Assembly: GCA_029776125.1 (NCBI GenBank)
Contig: JARVJS010000008.1
Coordinates: 1 to 14,013, forward strand
Reading direction: 5' to 3'
Source: Nitrososphaeria archaeon
Lineage (GTDB): Archaea; Thermoproteota; Nitrososphaeria; JACIWG01
Length of the DNA: 14,013 nucleotides
A program made the translations under genes and the position numbers. Below are positions 10,446 through 14,013 of the stretch, one piece after another. The stretch's first letter is position 1. Every line of letters begins with the position of its first letter. The notes beneath the pieces were generated by a model. It was not told the DNA's origin and made no database searches. It saw nothing but the letters and a program-made list of their open reading frames with translations.

Positions 10446-11683
10446 CTTCCTGCTTCATCGTGGTGACTTACACGAATATAGGGACTATCCAGTATTCGTG
10501 CATAGGTCATCCACTCCACAGGCGTTACTTCCGCCCAGCCCAGGCGTAGGATATGGTTAGGGTCCATATCAAACTCTTTCTTAATCATATTTAAGGCAGC
10601 ATTCCAGTCTCTATGTGCTTTCCATCCACAATTACAAATCAATATTCTGTCTGAAAGTGATATATCTAACTTGCTACTACACATGAAACATTCCCTGGTA
10701 GTTGGTTCTTTAGCACTCAGGACAATAGGTTCCAAAGTGGCACTCACTCTGGATTTAATGCTTCCTATGCCTGAATGCTGAACCTGCCTACCAAAGAATC
10801 CTTCATGCCATCCTTTAATTGCATCATTCTGATAAATTACAGTATCATAGTGCTTAAGTAGTCCAACTACTCTGTTTTGACAATCTTTGCGTATGTTACT
10901 TAGTTTCTGATATTCCTTTCTAAGTGACCATAGGATTTTTTCTCGGTTTTTGCTATGCTTCTTTGTTCTTGAAAATTTTCTTTGCAGTCTTTTTAGCCTT
11001 TGGCTTTCAGGAATTTCAAAGTCTATGCTTACTCCATTTGACAAAAATATTTTATTTTCTATTCCAAAATCCACAGATATAGGTTTAGTTGTATCAGATA
11101 CCCTTACCTTATCTTGATAAGTAGTTACATGTAGATAAAAACCATTAGGTTTTCTAAGTAAAACAGCAGAGGCTATTTCACAATTATCTGGTATTTGTCT
11201 TAAACCAAGAACCCTAAAATTGCCAAGTTTTTGTATATGAACTCTGTTTTTTGAAAAATCCAGTTTGTAGGTTACTCCATATTGCTTAAGGGGAATAGAG
11301 TTTAAATAACGCTTTGGTTTAAGAGTTCCTGTTTTATTACCATTTATTCTTGCCTCTTTAAGTCCAATTATATTATCGATTAATCTTGATACTATCTCCT
11401 GCTTTACTTGTGAACCAAGAAGTGTTATAGGTCTTGTCTCTAAGTGGTCTTTAACCTTTACATTGACCTCAAAAATTTTGTTTGCAGTGTTCGGGTTTCT
11501 GTCTATTTCATTAAACAATATATGATTGTATAACCATTTGGCTTCAGTGAAAACCTTATTTAATAGAGTTTTACGCTTTTTAGTCTTTACTTGCAGTTTA
11601 AGTTGATATGTTGCAGGTTTTTGATTCTGCCTTCTCTGTTTTGTCTCAAACAGTGTTTCTTTAATTTTCTCTGCTTTGGTCAT
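10427..11683 (-). CDS. tnpB: TnpB (IS605 OrfB) with an altered RuvC-II residue, 418 aa
   Basis: TnpB proteins are RNA-guided nucleases carried by IS200/IS605 elements and the ancestors of Cas12. Visible parts are RuvC-I SVDFGIEN (Asp205), RuvC-II IYQNDAIKGW, the zinc ribbon CFMC (332-335) with CNCG (Cys350, Cys352), and RuvC-III HRDWNAALN (Asp359). The usual RuvC-II glutamate, five residues before the Lys of xKG, is Gln285 here. Asp287 might substitute, since TnpB branches with rearranged catalytic sites are known; otherwise the nuclease is inactive. Length and C-terminus are complete. The start overlaps the tnpA stop (ATGA), giving translational coupling. The stop lies in the right-end hairpin. 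Confidence 0.92.
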   Translation of the reverse strand: MTKAEKIKETLFETKQRRQNQKPATYQLKLQVKTKKRKTLLNKVFTEAKWLYNHILFNEIDRNPNTANKIFEVNVKVKDHLETRPITLLGSQVKQEIVSRLIDNIIGLKEARINGNKTGTLKPKRYLNSIPLKQYGVTYKLDFSKNRVHIQKLGNFRVLGLRQIPDNCEIASAVLLRKPNGFYLHVTTYQDKVRVSDTTKPISVDFGIENKIFLSNGVSIDFEIPESQRLKRLQRKFSRTKKHSKNREKILWSLRKEYQKLSNIRKDCQNRVVGLLKHYDTVIYQNDAIKGWHEGFFGRQVQHSGIGSIKSRVSATLEPIVLSAKEPTTRECFMCSSKLDISLSDRILICNCGWKAHRDWNAALNMIKKEFDMDPNHILRLGWAEVTPVEWMTYARILDSPYIRVSHHDEAGSSRIYS

Positions 11684-12072
11684 TTACCTTTCTGTTCCTC
11701 TATGTATCTCTGTATAGCCTCTTGAGAAACATTGCCTGCAGTGGCTACAAAATAACTTCTTGTCCATAGTGTAGGCAATTTTGTCACAAGTTCAGGAAAT
11801 TCTTTTCTTAATTGATTTGATGTCTTACCCTTTATTGCCTTTACTACCTTGTGAGGACTATCATCTGCATTAAATCTGATAAAAATGTGAACATGGTCTG
11901 GTTGCACTGCCATTTCTAATATGTCCCATTGTCTCTCATGTGTAAGATTTTTTACTATTTGTTCAAACCTTTCTCTAACTTTTCCTACAAGAACAGGTCT
12001 TCTGTATTTTGGACAAAATACAATATGTGCTATACACAAATGAACCCTATGAGCATCTTTCCTGTATTCCAT
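11680..12072 (-). CDS. tnpA: TnpA, Y1 HUH transposase of IS200/IS605, 130 aa
   Basis: TnpA cuts and rejoins single-stranded DNA at the element ends through a phosphotyrosine intermediate. The metal-binding HUH motif is PDHVHIFI (His60, His62). The catalytic tyrosine is in the C-terminal helix SQEAIQRYIEEQ (Tyr123), with the conserved glutamine four residues later. Length is typical and no lesion is visible, so the element may still be mobile. Its promoter places the transcription start at or next to the ATG, with no ribosome-binding site, so the mRNA may be leaderless. The gene overlaps tnpB by 4 nt. Confidence 0.95.
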   Translation of the reverse strand: MEYRKDAHRVHLCIAHIVFCPKYRRPVLVGKVRERFEQIVKNLTHERQWDILEMAVQPDHVHIFIRFNADDSPHKVVKAIKGKTSNQLRKEFPELVTKLPTLWTRSYFVATAGNVSQEAIQRYIEEQKGK

Positions 12073-12078
12073 GGTTAT

Positions 12079-12107
12079 ATTATACCATAAATATATATTT
12101 TGGTCAA
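12079..12107 (-). promoter_or_regulatory. Promoter of tnpA, probably leaderless
   Basis: On the minus strand TTGACC (12102-12107), 17 bp, then TATAAT (12079-12084), with only 6 nt to the ATG. Transcription should begin almost on the start codon. Confidence 0.72.
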
Positions 12108-12114
12108 TATATAT

Positions 12115-12158
12115 CCCTCAATTCATCTACGGATTAAAATCCGTAGCTTTCTTGAGGG
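12115..12158 (-). promoter_or_regulatory. IS left-end hairpins
   Basis: The inner hairpin is CTACGGATT-AA-AATCCGTAG (12127-12146), and outer arms CCCTCAA (12115-12121)/TTGAGGG (12152-12158) can extend it. CTTT (12147-12150) is AAAG on the minus strand, directly at the hairpin foot. The distance from the TTAC cut site to the hairpin is 18 nt. Confidence 0.72.
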
Positions 12159-12164
12159 AGAAAG

Positions 12165-12274
12165 GTAATGATAACTTAGAAGAAGTTTTAGAAATATATT
12201 TAGACGAAAAGAAGGTAAAACAATTAGCAGAAAAAATAAGAGAAAAAGCAGAAAATATAATGTATTTAGGATAA
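12165..12274 (+). pseudogene. 3' part of the small gene split by the IS element
   Basis: From GTAA at the IS boundary the frame runs to TAA at 12272-12274 and encodes NDNLEEVLEIYLDEKKV and a Lys/Glu-rich helix ending ENIMYLG. It is in the same frame as the fragment ending at 10415. Without the IS the product has 79 residues: a beta-rich acidic first half and a charged helical second half. Confidence 0.78.
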
Positions 12275-12286
12275 AAGGAGGATAAT

Positions 12287-12524
12287 ATGAATATTAAAAA
12301 AAGGAAAGTATATTTTAATTAACAAAAATGAACTTAGCGAAGGAGTTCTTGACTTATTAAGAGACATATTTGGAGAATCTTTTGATGATGCAGGTGGTTT
12401 TATTTCTAAAACTGCATGGGAGTCTTTTTTGGAATCAGAAGGTGATTCAGAAGAAATTAGATTTATTGAAAAAATTGATGAATTAGCATTTCAAAATAAA
12501 GCAGACATGATAATTTTTGAATAA
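12287..12524 (+). pseudogene. Small acidic gene with a frameshift at an A7 run
   Basis: ATG at 12287 with AAGGAGG upstream reads only 11 codons before a stop. Skipping one base in the run of seven A (12296-12302) opens a frame to 12522-12524. It encodes about 78 residues with clear coding character (ILINKNELSEGVLDLLRDIF ... DMIIFE) and is followed directly by the next gene's GGAGA site. No start codon with a ribosome-binding site exists in the downstream frame. The cause is a disabling indel, a sequencing error in the homopolymer, or slippage that makes some full product. Confidence 0.68.
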
Positions 12525-12535
12525 AGGAGAACAAT

Positions 12536-12724
12536 ATGGAAAAAAACTATAACAAAGAATATGCAGAAAGAATTTACAAGCAGATGAATGATAATGAAAA
12601 GTATGGAGTGAAATTCGGATTATTCCCTTATTGGATTTCCAAAATACTTCCAAGAGGCGTAGAATTTAGACAAGTAGCACTGTATTTAATGGAAATGGCA
12701 AAAAATGACGATAAAGACAAATAA
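12536..12724 (+). CDS. Small orphan protein, 62 aa
   Basis: The start follows AAAGGAGAACAAT. The protein is charged, with one amphipathic region around KFGLFPYWISKILPRGVEF and a helical C-terminal part (RQVALYLMEMAKNDDKDK). I recognise no family. It lies in a row of small genes with uniform ribosome-binding sites and short gaps, as in plasmid or phage early regions. Confidence 0.7.
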   Translation: MEKNYNKEYAERIYKQMNDNEKYGVKFGLFPYWISKILPRGVEFRQVALYLMEMAKNDDKDK

Positions 12725-12739
12725 AAAGGAGGTATTAAT

Positions 12740-13219
12740 ATGCATTTAAAAATATTTGTTTTAGCAAGAGATTTAGAGGATATAGAGCAGTCCTATGAAG
12801 CTATAACTGAAATGGATGCGGCTTCAATTGATGCAGATTACATTGTTGCGGAAACTGAGGAAGAAGAGTTTAAAAACAGTGTGGAATGGCTTAAAGGATA
12901 TTATGGTTTAAAAAATGCGGAAATTAAGAAAACTGACACAGAAGTTGGTGAAATTCCGATAGCTATTCTTGATAGAAAAGAATTTTTTGATGCTCTTGAG
13001 GCAAAAGTCAAAGAGAGAATACCAAAGGTTCAAGAAGCACTACAGAAAGAAGACCTCTGGTTGGCGGCATACTATGCTTACAATGAAAAAGGTTTTTATT
13101 TCTATTTGTATGAAGAAAGTGGGATTATGAATGAAGTAGATTTGCATCACTTCTACAAAGAAAGTAAAACTTTGGGAGATAAACTTTATATTGTAAGAAC
13201 TTATGATTATCATTATTAA
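12740..13219 (+). CDS. Acidic orphan protein, 159 aa
   Basis: The start follows AAAAGGAGGTATTAAT. The protein is acidic, with a strand-helix opening (HLKIFVLARDLEDIEQSYEAI), a glutamate cluster (AETEEEEFKNS), and a central helix KVKERIPKVQEALQKEDLWLAAYYAY. The C-terminal part is rich in aromatic residues (GFYFYLYEE, VRTYDYHY). It has no cysteine, signal peptide or membrane segment, and no family I recognise. It is probably cytosolic and soluble. Its context among small accessory genes suggests a host-interaction or regulatory role, but nothing in the sequence shows one. Confidence 0.75.
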   Translation: MHLKIFVLARDLEDIEQSYEAITEMDAASIDADYIVAETEEEEFKNSVEWLKGYYGLKNAEIKKTDTEVGEIPIAILDRKEFFDALEAKVKERIPKVQEALQKEDLWLAAYYAYNEKGFYFYLYEESGIMNEVDLHHFYKESKTLGDKLYIVRTYDYHY

Positions 13220-13236
13220 AAGAAAGGAGGTAAAAT

Positions 13237-13773
13237 ATGGCAAATATTATTGAAAACATAGTGACTGTATTAGGAGAAAAACAGAAAGTGAAAGATTTTA
13301 TTGAATCTTTCTATGCTAATCCTTTTAATTCTCATTTTCCTATTCCAGAAGTATTAAGAAAAAATGTTTATGTAGAAAACAGTTATTACGAAAACTATTT
13401 AAAAGAAAATTATGGAATTACAATTTCAATGCTATACGAAAACGATAAATTAAAAAAACTATTACTAAAAGCCATATCAAACAGTGATATTGAAATAGAG
13501 CAGAAAATAGCAGAAAATTTGTGTTCTGGCTATTATTCTTGGAAAGAGTTTACAGTGAAAAATTGGGGGATAACACATGAAGTGTTTCCTCAAGATATTA
13601 AAGTGCAGGATAACACAATTATATTTGAAACAAAGTGGAGTTCACCAAAAACATTTTTTGAGAAAGTGTCTCAAATGATTCCCCTTGGTTTTGTTATTGA
13701 AGCAGTAGAAATTGGAAATTTAGTTTCAATAGAAGCAGGTTATAAAAGAGAAAAATATTTCATATCCTGCTAA
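13237..13773 (+). CDS. Api92/DUF1281-like protein, 178 aa
   Basis: The start follows AAAGGAGGTAAAAT. The order of features matches the Api92-like (ferredoxin-like) proteins of phages and plasmids. The N-terminus IIENIVTVLGEKQKVKDFIESF corresponds to their 'xxENxLTVxG...V..F' opening. FNSHFPIPEVL matches their FN..IPMPE motif. YSWKEFTVKNWGITHEV matches the W....WGTK region. IIFETKWSSPKTFFEKVSQMIP matches 'F.TAWSPP...' near the end. The family's function is not established, but it is typical of mobile elements, supporting that nature for the window. The gene is the last of the unit, directly before a terminator. Confidence 0.78.
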   Translation: MANIIENIVTVLGEKQKVKDFIESFYANPFNSHFPIPEVLRKNVYVENSYYENYLKENYGITISMLYENDKLKKLLLKAISNSDIEIEQKIAENLCSGYYSWKEFTVKNWGITHEVFPQDIKVQDNTIIFETKWSSPKTFFEKVSQMIPLGFVIEAVEIGNLVSIEAGYKREKYFISC

Positions 13774-13787
13774 AACAAAAAGTTCAA

Positions 13788-13835
13788 AGCCCGCAAGGAA
13801 GTCTCTCCTCAAGAGAGCCCTTAGCGGGCTTTTTT
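13788..13835 (+). terminator. Terminator ending the module 4 unit
   Basis: AGCCCGC (13788-13794) pairs with GCGGGCT (13824-13830), enclosing a CTCTC/GAGAG stem, and is followed by a T run. It is a near copy of the terminator at 3708-3753. Confidence 0.85.
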
Positions 13836-13849
13836 ATTGGCTTTATGCC

Positions 13850-13870
13850 TGGTGGAAAATTTTTCCACCA
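13850..13870. repeat. Palindrome TGGTGGAAAA-T-TTTTCCACCA, copy 3
   Basis: Identical to 3768-3788, with identical flanks from the terminator T run through the palindrome. Confidence 0.7.
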
Positions 13871-13897
13871 AACAAGATGACTATCAAAATTTACCAC

Positions 13898-13926
13898 TTG
13901 ACACCTGTGGGATACAGTGGTATTCT
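13898..13926 (+). promoter_or_regulatory. Module 5 promoter
   Basis: TTGACA (13898-13903), 17 bp with the CTGT/ACAG dyad, and TATTCT (13921-13926). From 13885 to the window end the sequence is identical to 3802-3930. Here CTATCA (13881-13886) upstream pairs as an inverted repeat with TGATAG after the -10. Confidence 0.8.
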
Positions 13927-13933
13927 GATAGTG

Positions 13934-14013
13934 TAGAAGTTTGGTTTTTTCTTCCTTTCTCTGAACCTTCAGAAAGGTTCAGATCCTACCTAAAAAGGCA
14001 AGTCCTTAGTTTT
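13934..14013 (+). promoter_or_regulatory. Module 5 leader, cut by the window end
   Basis: Identical to the module 2 leader as far as it goes: hairpin 1 (13961-13982), ATCCTACCTAAA and the AAGG/CCTT element. The gene it serves lies outside the window. Confidence 0.7.

Larger units (their letters stand above)
10416..12164 (-). mobile_element. IS200/IS605-family insertion sequence (tnpA + tnpB), 1749 bp
   Basis: The element reads on the minus strand as left end, tnpA, tnpB, right end. The left boundary follows TTAC (GTAA at 12165-12168 on plus), the IS608-type target tetranucleotide. The right end finishes in TCAC (GTGA, 10416-10419). Each end has a 9-bp hairpin with a 2-nt loop: 12127-12146 and 10426-10445. 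On the minus strand AAAG lies directly 5' of the left hairpin, as the IS608 guide does. There is no target duplication, as expected for this single-strand transposition mechanism. Removing exactly this interval restores an open frame, supporting the boundaries. Confidence 0.88.

Overview
The window is AT-rich DNA from a bacterium. Nearly every gene has a strong GGAGG-type ribosome-binding site, arginine is mostly AGA, and promoters follow the sigma-70 TTGACA/TATAAT pattern. RNA hairpins are GC-rich against the AT-rich background, which fits a low-GC, possibly thermophilic host, though the sequence does not fix the taxon. The content looks like a plasmid, virus or integrated element: a restriction-modification pair, a RecB/Cas4-like nuclease, an amidoligase with a class II glutamine amidotransferase and a GNAT enzyme, an IS200/IS605 insertion, and many small orphan proteins. 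No housekeeping gene is present.

Layout. Positions 1-289 hold the end of an open frame that coincides with a GC-rich string of hairpins and ends in a terminator. Positions 290-2059 hold two minus-strand genes (a 73-aa orphan and a 455-aa coiled-coil protein with a DUF2325-like tail), each behind the same 31-bp promoter/operator. Positions 2060-3755 hold an N4-cytosine/N6-adenine DNA methyltransferase and a PD-(D/E)XK endonuclease. Positions 3768-8742 hold a long operon: RecB/Cas4-like nuclease, SWIM-amidoligase-SWIM protein, glutamine amidotransferase, GNAT and two small proteins. Positions 8743-9323 are almost all untranslated leader, with an H-type pseudoknot and mutually exclusive hairpins, in front of a 52-aa hydrophobic peptide. 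Positions 9324-13835 hold a possible ssDNA-binding protein, then an internal terminator, then a row of small genes. One of these is split by a 1749-bp IS605-type element and another carries a frameshift. From 13836 the next unit begins and runs off the window.

The most striking feature is a repeated control module, present five times (near 2060, 3790, 8745, 9350 and 13875). Each copy has a conserved extended promoter (CAAAATTT upstream, TTGACA, 17-bp spacer, TA-rich -10, then usually GATAGTGTAG). Four of the five then have a structured leader. It carries a pyrimidine-rich stretch, a CTGA...TCAG hairpin whose inner stem changes with compensating substitutions between copies, a conserved ATCCTNCCTAAA...AAGG...CCTT segment and, where the window shows it, further hairpins just before the ribosome-binding site. 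The covariation says the RNA structure is under selection. Because terminator-like hairpins lie inside the operons these leaders head, and promoterless genes follow them, I propose a cis-acting RNA that controls transcription processivity or translation. This is inference.

How the genes may work together: the methyltransferase and endonuclease form a self-contained restriction system. The amidoligase and glutamine amidotransferase match a known gene-neighbourhood theme of ATP-dependent amide-bond formation, with the GNAT as a possible further modifier. Their shared operon with a DNA nuclease, and the zinc fingers on the amidoligase, suggest a nucleic-acid-linked or protein-tagging role that cannot be settled from sequence alone.
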